Shown piece by piece: positions 1-10,785 of a stretch of DNA of 64,000 nucleotides. Location of the stretch: positions 4,031,324 to 4,095,323 of the forward strand of contig NC_066321.1 in assembly GCF_022539315.1 (NCBI RefSeq), written 5' to 3'. Origin of the DNA: Serinus canaria (Eukaryota; Chordata; Aves; Passeriformes; Fringillidae). Position 1 is the first letter of the stretch. The number at the start of each line of letters is the position of its first letter. Both the position numbers and the translations under genes were made by a program. A model generated the notes under the pieces. That model was not told the origin of the DNA, did not search any database, and saw nothing but the letters and a program-made list of their open reading frames with translations.

Positions 1-3000
1 AGGATTTCAAATAGCAATTATATTAATAAAGGCACAGAGGAAAAGCAGGTCAAAGTAAAGGTTGAGGGAAAGAAAAAAGTGCACTATGGAATATACTTTA
101 CTATGCAAGTAGTATATAGTACATATTAGCTGAATTCTGATAAGAATTTTTTTTTTTCATCACAAATACTTTGCCCCTTGCATCACATCATGTCCATAGA
201 TCTATGTGAGACACCTCCAGAAGTTGTTTTTGTGACTCTCTCATGATCAGCCACTTCCAAGGAAGCTTCCTGTTCCCTCCTCAGGTGCTACAGGCACTAC
301 ATGTTTTCTGTCTTTTCCCCATTTATAGCTCAGGGATTATAAAGCAATGTTGTCACTAAATCACAATGTTCTTTGTTGAATTTTCTGTGTGGTCAAGAGG
401 ACTGGGCACTACATAAATGCTTTTTTGTCACTCCAGCAGCGTGCTATCATAATTAGAAATGATCAGCAGAGCCGAGCAGCTCACAGGCAGTCACCAGTGA
501 GAGCACTGCTGGTCAGTGCCCTGTCCCAGTCCTGCAACCCCACAACTTCCCCTTCCTGACAGGACAAAATTAACCCTTATAACCCAATAACCAGCCTGCT
601 GCTGCACTAACAATGGCAAAAGGCCTCTGGAACAGCCAGGTGTGCTGGAGCATTGCGGATCAGAGCTCTGCTGAACTGCAACAAGAATAGAATCAATTCC
701 TTCCAGAGGCTCTGCATTCCTGTTTGCCACAGCAAACTGCAGAGCGTGGCTTAACAAAGCTCAGACCAGCCAGGGAAAGCAAGAAGAGGATCTTTAATTA
801 ATGGAGCCACACTTGTTGTGCCACAAAACTTTCTTCCTTAAGGTAGGGATATAAAGGAAAAAAAGAATTTTATTTTCATAGGAACAGAACAAAGAGAATT
901 CAAGAGCAAGAGGAATTATATACAATCAAATGTAGCTTATACCCAGCTGATTTTTTTTTTTAAGAATGAAAGGAGTGAAAACTTAGGAAAGTAACAAGTA
1001 GGAAAATGTTCCTTCAAGGTGAAACAATCCAAATTTATTGTAAATTAGAAAAAATTATTCTCAAACTTTTAAGTATAATTATGGCATTTCTCGTGTCATG
1101 GTTTAAATAAAGTTTTTTGAACACCACTTAGAGCAACAAGGATGTTGGGACCTGCAGTCTCTTTTCTACTGCCACCCTATGAGTGGAAATTGCTGAAACC
1201 ATGACAGCCCAAGCAAACAGCCATGCACATACTAAATATTCAATAAGTTGTGCTCATAGAGTCTACCTGAAACAGCCCATAAGTGTTAACATAGCTATCT
1301 AATGCACAGATATCCAGCTATGTAACCCAGTTCCAAAATCCCCTCTAAACAAAACCAGCTCTAAATGCAGAATATCACAGCACATGCAGATTAATTCCTG
1401 ATAGGTATCCAAACCCTGGACAATCTAATAGCAGCTTAGCATTGATTGCATGCTCACAACAATTTAGGTTTTGTTTTCCATTAGTAAACACCTCAAATTA
1501 CATGAAAGGGAGAAAAATTTCCCTAGATACAAGCATTAAATATTTATCAGCCTTATGTCTGCTCTGTCACCACGCCTCTAAGAAAGTCCATTAATTAAAT
1601 ACTTTAGAAACGATTAAAACACTTCCTCAGAACTTATTGGCACCTGTTAATTCACTGACCCTTCGAGGCTATGGCAGTAAATGTCTTGTTTGATTGCTTC
1701 TCTTACCAATAAATCAGCAGCTTAAAGACAAAGGAGACATGATGCAACTCCATGTACACAACATTGCCTTAAAACACAAAAGCCAGTATCTAGAGGCAGA
1801 GAAAAAGAACATTTATGTAGACAGGGCAGCACAAATAATCTATTTAACCTAATCTTTTAATTACAGGAAACATCTCGTAGCAAGACATACAAGAGCAATG
1901 AAATGACCCAGAGCTAGAAATCAAGATGATATATTTGTGCATGTGAAAGTAACACCAGCAGAATTCATAAAAGAAAACCTCCTTGGGCATTATTATCTTT
2001 CCATCAGGATACACTGTCATCACATTGAGAACAGGAGAAAAAAAAATGGCTTAAAACATGTTATTAAAATACAAATAAAGGGAAAGGGAAAAGAAAACAA
2101 GAGCAGAGAAAGGTAAAATTAGAAGCGGGGGGGATGCAGGTGAAAAGAAATCTCTGTTTGAATTATTAAAAAGGAGCATCTTAGGACTGGGGAGAGAAAA
2201 GAAATAAGGGACAGACCCCAATAGCTTGGCACAGCACAGCACCCAGCCCAGTGCAGGAGCTGCAGCGATTTGGGTGTCGTTATTTACTCAGTAACAAACT
2301 CCTCAGCAGAGAGGGGGGTTCAAATCTGGCCCTGCTTGGGCAGTATGCAAATCTTCTCCCACTCCTCTGCAAGCTTTTAAGGATAGCTGGCAGAGAGTCC
2401 CCTGAAGAGTCCTGGCAATGCCACAGTCTGCAGTGGGAAACGAGCATCTTGCAAAGAACCCCTGAGATCCTCCTACCCCCTCAAATCTGCGCGAGAGGAG
2501 AAGTGTTGCCTGCAAGGGGGAGCGAGACGGAGCGTGTGTGCAGGAGAGGGAGAGGAAAACAGTGCTGGCAATTACAAAAGAGTCCTGAAATGCCAGGAGA
2601 TGGGAGAAAATAATTGATCCTAAACAAAAGTAATGACAATAAACTGCGTGCCCCTCGCTGCGTGTAATGTTTTCTCCTCTCCCCCATTTGTGGTGTTCTG
2701 ACCCTTTGTTCAGATCCTTTACCTTGCTGCATTGAAGTTATTATGGAATATTTGAAAAAACTGGCTTCCCTTCCTTTGATCTCTACTATTGGATTACATT
2801 CTTCCCACTGCCTGCACACAGTTCTTCACTCCCACATTCATTTTCCCCATTTCTTTGTTTACATTCAATTTCACCATATTTCTTCACACTTTTCTACATG
2901 GGTAAAGCCTATGTTATGTTCCAACACACATTACTCTCTCTCTTTCCTTACTTTGCACTTTTTAACTGATCGTCGTGTAGAATATTTGTTTCCAGAATGA

Positions 3001-3070
3001 CAACAAAAAAATCCAAACAAAACAAAACACACACAAAAAAAAAAAAAAAAAAGAAGAAAAAGAAGAAAAA
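3001..3070. repeat. A-rich low-complexity tract
   Basis: CAAAACA and ACACA units grade into about 18 As and then GAAGAAAA repeats. It is simple sequence, with no LINE or SINE body attached on either side. Confidence 0.85.
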
Positions 3071-5389
3071 TGTATGCAATGGTGAAAACATGTTCCTTTT
3101 CACTCCAACTGCAGCCCTAGCTGAATTGTGCTGCCATTGTTTTCCAACAGAACTTGCATTTCCAAACTTGGGAATTCCCATCAGTCTGTCTGACAGAATT
3201 TTCCTGTTTTTTCTCAGAAGGTGTGCATTTTTCAAATGCCAGTAACATACCACTACAGAATTTCCCAGGAGTAACAGCTTGGTTTGAAGGACTCTTATTC
3301 AAAAGCCTTACTTCAAAAAAAGTCATTTGAAACAGAAGAACGAAAACTGATTATTTACATTCTATAAATCAAAACAAAACTACAACCAATGCATTTCAAA
3401 ATATTGCTATAATTATTTTCTACACGCTGATAAATTGCTGGACATACTTTCCTGAGTGCTGGTTGGCAATTCCTCGAGCACTAAACACAATGTTTATTTA
3501 ATTTTAGATTGTGAATATAATTATTAAAAGTGTGATTCCAAATCATTAAAAAAAATTAAAAGAGAATATACAGGAAAATATATATAAACAACAAACCAAC
3601 ACAAGAGGGGCATATTTCAGGTATATTACAGCGTTTTTAAACCTCTGTCTGTTACACTTCATGGAAGGGTCTGTTTCCAGGCACTCAATCCCAGGGGACG
3701 GAGGGGTTCAGGCCCATCAGGGGCAGAGCATCCCAAGCCAGGTGACAAAGCTGGGAGTCACAGCAATGCCCACTGTGCCAGTTTGGGGGGTAGGAGAAGC
3801 TGCAAAGCTCAGGAGCAGCTCTCTCAACAATCCTGACTCCATTCTCTGAAATATACTGAAATGGCAAAGATGTAAAAATGCATTCACTCCACTTTTCTCA
3901 GCATTTACAGAAGACAATGTGTTTTATACCCCAAAAAATTGGGATTATTTCCTGAATGAAGTGTATTTTCTTTATAATCTATGCACCATCACTCTTCTTT
4001 CTCCAACAGTAAAAGTCAGGGGATATTAAAAGATGCAGAGTCATAACACAGTATTCCAAGTATGGAGAAGCATAGTTCTTGTCTCAGACTCCCACATTCA
4101 CAGCCAAAAGTTTCTTTTTGTGGCCTCTCAGAGAGGGCTTGGGCAGTGCCAGCCAAGGATCACCTGGCACAGAGCCAGCCCTGCCAGCTCATAAAGTGAA
4201 AGAAGGAAAAAGGAATCATCATGGTGCTACTCATACCTGCACAGATGTGCACTCTCTACCCCCCTGTAAATCAGGGGAGTTTGGGTGAAATTCCTGCATT
4301 AACATCAGCAGAGGAAGTCTTGTGACCCTCAGCCAAAATCCAACCTGCCCAGTCTGTAACAGGCTGCCCCACAAGGAAGAGATGGATGGACTGGGAATGG
4401 GCTTTGCCACCACAGCTAAAATGAGAAGTAAAAACCCAGCCAATCCACTGCATATTGATTTAAGTACTGCAGGATGAGGTACAGAAAGAAACAGATATTT
4501 GTCCTTTCAACCTCTTGCTCCGTGGCCCCTGCTTTGTTTCCTCCTTTTAACTTTACCACACATTAACAATTTTTCTGAATTAATTCAAGACATTTCTGGC
4601 AGCATGTGATTAAAAATTATCCATTTTTAATTGTTTTTCAGTGGTTGAAACTCAGTTCTGCTTAGTCTGCTTGAGAGCTGGGCATGGGTGGTAACAGGTT
4701 ATTTCAAGAGCTCGGGGTAAAAATGGGATCATTCCCTTAACTCTGCAGTATCAGTGCAATTCATCTCAGTCCATAACAGATGACATGTTCAATAGAATAT
4801 GTAAAGTATGCCTCCACCTAGTGATGACTATGTACAAATAATAGAAAATAATAATAATTATTCTATTACTTAAGAGAATCACAGTAATTGGCTCCCATTT
4901 TACCAAATTAAAATGTGCTCTCATGTAAATATTCACATATACAAATGTACACTTTGCCTCCAGAAAAATTAGTTTAAAGCTCAATCTGTGACAATTTACC
5001 TGCAAACTCTGACTTGAGGGAGGCTAAACACATTCCAGGTTTTAGGTTTATTAAAATTTCAAATAATAATGTGTTTGTAGGAATCAAGACTATTACAAGG
5101 ACAAAAAAAAATGGGGGTGTGACTGAAGTGCTGTGGATTTTAAGTGTAAAAGTTGTTTGATAATTTCAGTTTGATAGACTATTTCTAAATGAAATGGTAA
5201 ACAAACCACATCCCCTCCTTGCAACTTTGCTTGCCAAAGAAAATGTTTGCTAAACTTCTTGGATCACTGTGTTTTACAGATGCAATTGCAGATGTAGTGG
5301 CTGAAATTCCTAGGAATTTTTTTTTACCCCAAATCAGAGCAGAGGTTATGAATGTAAAAATAAAAATTAAAAATAAATTAATTTTAAAA

Positions 5390-5479
5390 AAAAGACAAAA
5401 ACAACAAAAACCCCAATAAAACCTTTTAACCGTAAAAAAAAAAAAAAAAACCAAAAAAACCAAAAAAAAAAAAAAAAAC
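5390..5479. repeat. Interrupted poly-A tract
   Basis: Two 17-base A runs (5434-5450 and 5462-5478) are separated by CCAAAAAAACC and preceded by ACAACAAAAAC. No retrotransposon body was recognised upstream, so this is listed as simple sequence only. Confidence 0.85.
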
Positions 5480-6743
5480 CTAACACTCCAGAATTCAAGA
5501 AATCCAGCTCCTGAACTCAATCTCAAATTTCTAACAATTCCCATAATCCATATAAAAAGTCTCTAACTGGGATCAATTGCAGGCGCATCCTCAAAATCAA
5601 TAAACTCGAGGAGAAGGCTTGAAAAGTCAGGGTCCCTGGTGGAAAACGTTCTTGTGGGTTTTCCTTTCATCTGGGAACCACCTTAAATGTCTTCTCAGGC
5701 CGACTGGCCTTGCATTACCATTTCAAAAACGTCTCCCCATCCCATTAGTGGTCCATGAATCACAGTTTAGGAATTCCTGCTCGGCTGAAAACCAGAGGTG
5801 TTGTATCTAAAAGAGAGGGCAGGTCACTGCCTGCAGTTCCCCCCTTGCATTTAAATTGCCTCCCATTGTCCACCGAACACCTTCAAGCATCCAGAAAAAC
5901 ATCCTGTCTGCAGAGAAATCACTCCTACACAAAAAATGTGAATCCCAAACCTCTCCTCTGGCATTCCTCTGCACACAAATTCAGAGAGAGGACAGCCAAG
6001 GCTCCCCATGCCCAGCCAATTCCAAATATCTGCCTCAGCCATTAAAGAGAAACACAAAAAAATGGAGTCAAGTGGCTTCGCCAAGATTTTAAAAAATGTA
6101 GTGGCTGAACACAGAAATACCAGCACCAAACATGTAAACAAGTCAGATTTGATTATCTCTGAGTGAGTTAATTTAGGATTCGTTTTTCTCTTTTTTTTTT
6201 TCCCCAAGAGTTTGATAAATTAAGGGAATGTTTGGGCACCTAGCAAGATACTTTTTTTTTGTTTGTTTATATTAGCTTACATTAAATTAAAAAAAAAGAA
6301 AAATCATAATTCTTTTGAATTAATTTAACTGTTTTACATTAAGAGAAGCACTAAGCCTTAAAATACTAAAGAACCAGGAAATCCAGTCTTCTTTTGCATT
6401 TCTTACATTTTTTTCAGCTGTTGATTGCCAGAAAATACTATTTTCCCTGGGTCATAAATGCACAAAACACAGCAACAAGGGCCACACTCACATCAGAGGT
6501 GCTTTATCAAGTTCACCCTACTGACTGTCTGTAGCCATAATTCTCATTGCATGCTTTATCTTGAGCCAGCTTGTCCTTGTGAAGGTATTTACCTTTTCCC
6601 TACCAGCTGATCAGAAGAGAATCACTATTTTAAAACATAAATTTACTACCTAAGGAATAATTTAGAGAACACAGGTCTATGGGGATATTATTAAAAAAAT
6701 TAGTATTGGTTGGTTCAGAAACCAGTTAAATTAATGTCAATTG

Positions 6744-6870
6744 CAGAATGGTTTGGGTTGGAAGGGAAAGGTCACCTGTTCCAACCCCCATGCCCTGGGT
6801 AGGGACACCTTTCTCTAGAGCAGCTACTGCTCTGAGTTACCCATCCAGGCACTGATTTTGGTTGAAAGAC
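6744..6870 (-). mobile_element. CR1 LINE 3' fragment
   Basis: The plus strand reads AGAATGGTTTGGGTTGGAAG, then GTTCCAACCCCCATGCCCTG and GGGACACC. This is the reverse complement of the avian CR1 3' end, so the copy is on the minus strand, in the same sense as ARHGAP15. It is heavily 5'-truncated and diverged. Its inner limit is uncertain because the C-rich minisatellite begins about 100 bases further on. Confidence 0.8.
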
Positions 6871-6964
6871 GTTTTTAAAATGCTCAGAGTGCCCTGCAGG
6901 ATAAGTCCATGGGGAGAGGGAGAGCCTTGGTGGTCCTGGGCACCTACTGGGCAGCCCTGGCTGC

Positions 6965-7530
6965 CTGTGCTGCCCACATCCACTGCCCACATTGCTGTTC
7001 ACATCCCTGCCTGCATCCACTGCCCACATCATGGTTCACATCCCTGCCCACCTTCCCTGTCCACATCCATTGCCCGTATGCACGGCCCGCATCCAGTGTC
7101 ACATCCCTGCCCACATCACTGTTCACATCTCTGCCCTCATCCACTTTCTCATCCAGTGCCCATTTCCACTGCCCACATCCCTGTCCACATCCACCGCCCA
7201 CTTCCACTGCCCATATTCCTCTCCACTTCCAGTGCCTGCATCCCCTGCCCGCACCACTGTTCACATCCCCGCCTGCATCCCTGCCTACCATCCCAGTCAA
7301 CATCCACTGCCCTCATCGCTGTTCACATCCCTGTCTGCATCCCTGCCCACCTTCCCTGCCTGCATCTCTGCTCACCTTCCCTGCCTGCATCTCTGCCTAC
7401 CATCCCAGTCAACATCCACTGCCCTCATTGCTGTTCACATCCCTGTCTGCATCCCTGCCTGCATCCCTGCCCACCTTCCCTGCCTGCATCCCTGCCCACC
7501 TTCCCTGCCTGCATCCCTGCCCGCCCGCGC
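6965..7530. repeat. C-rich minisatellite with 12-13 bp subunits and a higher-order duplication
   Basis: The tract is about 570 bases of CATCCCTGCC(T/C)-, CATCCACTGCCCA- and CACCTTCCCTGCCTG-type units. The left part is built mostly of 'cactgcccacatcc' variants. The right part is a cleaner alternation of 'catccctgcctg' and 'catccctgcccaccttc'. A longer segment beginning CTGCCTACCATCCCAGTCAA occurs at 7281 and again at 7393, a 112-base higher-order period. The plus strand is almost free of G runs and of stop codons, so all three forward frames stay open. On the minus strand, which is the transcribed sense of ARHGAP15, it reads as many GGG runs. Confidence 0.9.
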
Positions 7531-7660
7531 GCTGCCCACGAGATGGCAGCAATATGTTTATGAATAATGCAGCAGAGGCTGCAGCCCCATTCCGCATGCC
7601 GGAGCTGCAAAGCGCCGCTCGCTCCTTCAGCCGCAAAACAAAATAACATCGCTCGAGCCC
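7500..7660. other. Small CpG-enriched patch next to the minisatellite
   Basis: Several CpGs cluster here (CCGCCCGCGCGC, GCATGCCGGAGC, AAGCGCCGCTCGC, CATCGCTCGAG) in a window that is otherwise strongly CpG-depleted. It is much shorter than a normal promoter CpG island. No exon was recognised in it. Confidence 0.45.
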
Positions 7661-10155
7661 CCTTCCTCCCCTCCCCAACTGCACGAGCCTCTGTGAATTC
7701 GGCCAAAAAAAGAAAAAAGGAATGGGAAAAAATAAGCTGCTCCTCTGTCACCTCGCCCAGGTTGCTGTCTCGTGTGGGGTCAGCGTTTTCCAAGGCACAA
7801 GGTGCTTTCTCTGCTCTCACAGATTTGTCCAGCTCCTTGTGCTCAGCCGTGCTTCCGTCCCCGACAAAATTATGTCACACGCACATTAAGCATTAACTGC
7901 TGCTATGTTTTATTCCTGCAGCACAGAAAATGCCTGTGGCTTGAAATAAATATTTTCTTTACTGATGGACAAATAACATCTGCACTGGTGAAAGCTGCAA
8001 GCGTGGCTATCACGGGCTAAGTGATTCAGATAATTCCTGGAGAAGCACATGTGTATGAGCACGCACAGGCACTCGTACCTATCACAGGCACTCACGTGTC
8101 AGCACTTGGATTTGCCAAAAGATGGGCTCTTAAAAAGCATACTGAGCTATTCTAACCACCACTTTCAGCAGACAGACTTCTACACACACACAATGTCAAA
8201 CTGGGGGAATACAGATTGTGAGGTTTTAAAATCAGCCTGGTTTCATGGAAAATTTAGGCTTGATTTTCCATTGGATTTTGGAGTTGTCCAGCATTTAGGG
8301 AGGCCGTGGCCTGCAGTGGGTGTCACACAGAGGTGATGTGCAGTGCCACAGACAGCAGCACCATAGCACCCTGCTCAGGGCAGCTTCAGCTTCAGGCTTT
8401 CAAGCCTTTCCAAGACCTCTGTGAGTTGTTGGAGTTACACTTTTCAGGACATTTTTTTTCTGAAAATGTTTTAAGACAATAATAGGGAAAAATAAAAAAA
8501 AAAGTACCTCCCTAGGTAAGATAATATTTACATATCTACAAATCAACCAAAGCTTTTTGAGAATTTTGAATCTTTTTTCATGAAGCCAACTAGAACAAAA
8601 CATTGCTTATCAGGAGTGGACCTCACTATTGCTGAAAAGTAACAACCTTTTCACATCATTAAAAAAAGTGGTAATTAGGATTTCAACTTTTTCTTTTAAT
8701 AATAATACAAGATTATAGACAATAAACAAGATACTAATTTTCTGATTCTATAGTCACAAAATACACAAGGCCTTTTTGACATAACTGAGGGGTTTGTTTT
8801 ACCCCAAAGCAGGCTCAGCAATGGAGAGAAACACATTAACTATAATTTTGTGGCACGTCTAACTTAACTAATTGGTTTGTCCTTTTTATGAATAAAGTTG
8901 CTGTTCCTTGAAATCCTTTAAATTCCATTACAGAGGTTAAATTGATAGAGAAGTTCCTTGAAATTCCATTACAGAGGTTGAATACTCAGTTTCCCAAACT
9001 TTTTAAATGCACAGTGCTGTCAGTCGATTGCCCTCCTGTTGATTGCTTCTCTATTTCCAAATTGATTATAGCTAGAATATTGAAATAGCAAAATATTGAA
9101 ATATTTTGTATATGTCATAGAAAAGGATTTTTTTTCATTTTTGTTAAGGTTTCCTATGCAAATGAAGCTGAAGTCCTTACAGATTGTATGTTCCTGTCCT
9201 TGTGTAAAGCTTTGCTTGTATCACAGAGGCAACGACTTCTGTCCCTCTGTCTTTTTTTTTTTTTGAGGGAAAACTGGCTTTACTGCCTGATATTCCTTAG
9301 AACATGAATCACATCAAGAATTTCTGTGTCCATTACTGAGCAATCACTGAGCAATCTGAATTCCAGTTCATTTTCCATATGTTCTCTTTGGGCTAACATG
9401 AGTAAAATCAGATTGAAAAGAGAGACACAGGTGAGAAAAGCCTGACCATTCCTCACCCAACACTTCTGAAACAAGGGTGGAACTGTCTATTCCAGAGTGC
9501 TCCAGTTACCAGGCTCTTGCTAATTCTCAGTTAGATAAGGATCTTTTCCTTTCTCAGCTGGTTTTTCTGCCTGTTGTGCTCTGGGGACACCCCAACACCT
9601 CCTTGGGTCCCAAGGGCAGCTACTGTCAACACAGGTGAAGTGGTTACAGTTAAATCTCCCTTTTCCATACATAAAAAATAAATTAAATAACTTCAAATAA
9701 AATTACCAAGGATATCTAAAGGTCTTTCCTCATCATCACCTTAAAATATCATATTAAAGTCTTGAGAAGCCAAAGTGACTTCTTAATTTTATAAAGCTTA
9801 AAATGCATATTGTGTGCAATTTTCTATTTCCTGCAAAACTTTCCTCACAACCAAAGCTGGTTTTCCTCTTTCACTATGTACTGTCACTCTTACTTTTCTA
9901 TTTAGATCACCAAAAATATACATTAAAACTTACAAGATGTTCAAAATGAAAGAAATTAAGAAAAGAACAACTGAATACATGGGAAAAAAAAATCATTCAT
10001 GTGTTTTGTAGGATTTAGCTTACAACAGAAAATAGTAGACATGTTGAGAAGTCAGAAGATTATCTGCATTCATTGATAAGGTTTTACTGAATATTTTGGC
10101 AGGAGCTTTGCTAGTAAGGTCATTAACAAGCCAGTTAACGACCTTACTGCCATTA
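7661..10155. other. Intronic sequence, no gene seen
   Basis: This is AT-rich intron. A small imperfect direct duplication is visible at 8903-8985 (GTTCCTTGAAA, then ATTCCATTACAGAGGTT, twice). Otherwise it holds poly-T and poly-A runs and short chance frames only. Confidence 0.6.
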
Positions 10156-10420
10156 AGAGAGAGCTGGAACCAGAAGAGAGAGCTGGAACCAGAAGAGAGA
10201 GCTGGAACCAGAAGAGAGAGCTGGAACCAGAAGAGAGAGCTAGAACCAGAAGAGAGAGCTAGAACCAGAAGAGAGAGCTGGAACCAGAAGAGAGAGCTAG
10301 AACCAGAAGAGAGAGCTAGAACCAGAAGAGAGAGCTGGAACCAGAAGAGAGAGCTGGAACCAGAAGAGAGAGCTGGAACCAGAAGAGAGAGCTAGAACCA
10401 GAAGAGAGAGCTAGAACCAC
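10156..10420. repeat. 14-copy 19-bp tandem repeat array
   Basis: The unit is CTGGAACCAGAAGAGAGAG. The GCT(G/A)GAACC core starts at 10163 and recurs every 19 bases to 10410, giving 14 copies. The only clear difference between copies is one G/A position: copies 1-4, 7 and 10-12 have CTGG, while copies 5, 6, 8, 9, 13 and 14 have CTAG. Phase is perfect, with no indels, so the array is young or recently homogenised. Because 19 is not a multiple of 3, three repeats make a 57-base, 19-codon super-period and a chance open frame runs through it. Confidence 0.97.
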
Positions 10421-10494
10421 AATTGTCAGGCTGTTCCACATCGCTGTGTTCAAGATCTCCCACTTAAAACAATAAAGAGTACTTATGTAAAATC

Positions 10495-10785
10495 AGAGAA
10501 TGGTTTGGATTGGAAGGGACCTTAACATTCCATGGGCAGGGACACCTTCCACTCCAAGCTCCATCTAGCCTGGCCTTGGACACTTCCGGGTGTGGGGCAG
10601 CCCAGCTTTCCTGAGCACCCTGTGCCAGGGCCTCCCCACCCTCACAGGGAAGAATTCTTTCCCAATATCCCATCTAAACCTGCCCTCTGGCAGGGGGAAA
10701 GAATTTCCCTTTGTCCTGGAACTCCATGGTGCTCAAAGAGGAGGTCCCACCTCCCTCAAACTGCCAGCCACGCTTCTTTTGAAGA
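10495..10785 (-). mobile_element. CR1 LINE 3' fragment
   Basis: The plus strand starts GAATGGTTTGGATTGGAAGG and continues through GGGCAGGGACACCTTCCACT, GGCCTTGGACACTTCC, ACAGGGAAGAATTCTTTCCC and CTGCCCTCTGGCAGGG. This is the reverse complement of the CR1 3' end and ORF2 tail. On the minus strand the frame still shows EVSKARLDGAW, the degenerate C-terminus of the CR1 reverse-transcriptase polyprotein. The copy is 5'-truncated and non-functional. Confidence 0.9.

Larger units (their letters stand above)
1..6743. other. Intronic or non-coding sequence, no gene seen
   Basis: This is AT-rich sequence inside the ARHGAP15 intron downstream of the last visible exon. All open frames are short and chance-like, with no splice-flanked homology. 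It contains A-rich runs (listed separately) and a GC-richer patch at about 470-770 without recognisable identity. Nothing else can be supported. Confidence 0.6.

Noticed and set aside
3028..3055. A-rich tract as a possible retrotransposed mRNA tail
   Set aside because: No processed-pseudogene or SINE body lies beside it. It grades into CA-rich and GAA-rich simple sequence instead.
6909..7646. Longest open frame in the window (245 codons, plus strand), with two other open frames overlapping it
   Set aside because: It runs through the C-rich minisatellite, where all three forward frames lack stops because of composition. The peptide is only His/Pro/Cys/Ser-rich repeats.
10096..10395. 99-codon frame with a regular 19-residue repeat rich in Arg and Glu
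   Set aside because: It is the translation of the 19-bp tandem array. No promoter, splice context or homology.
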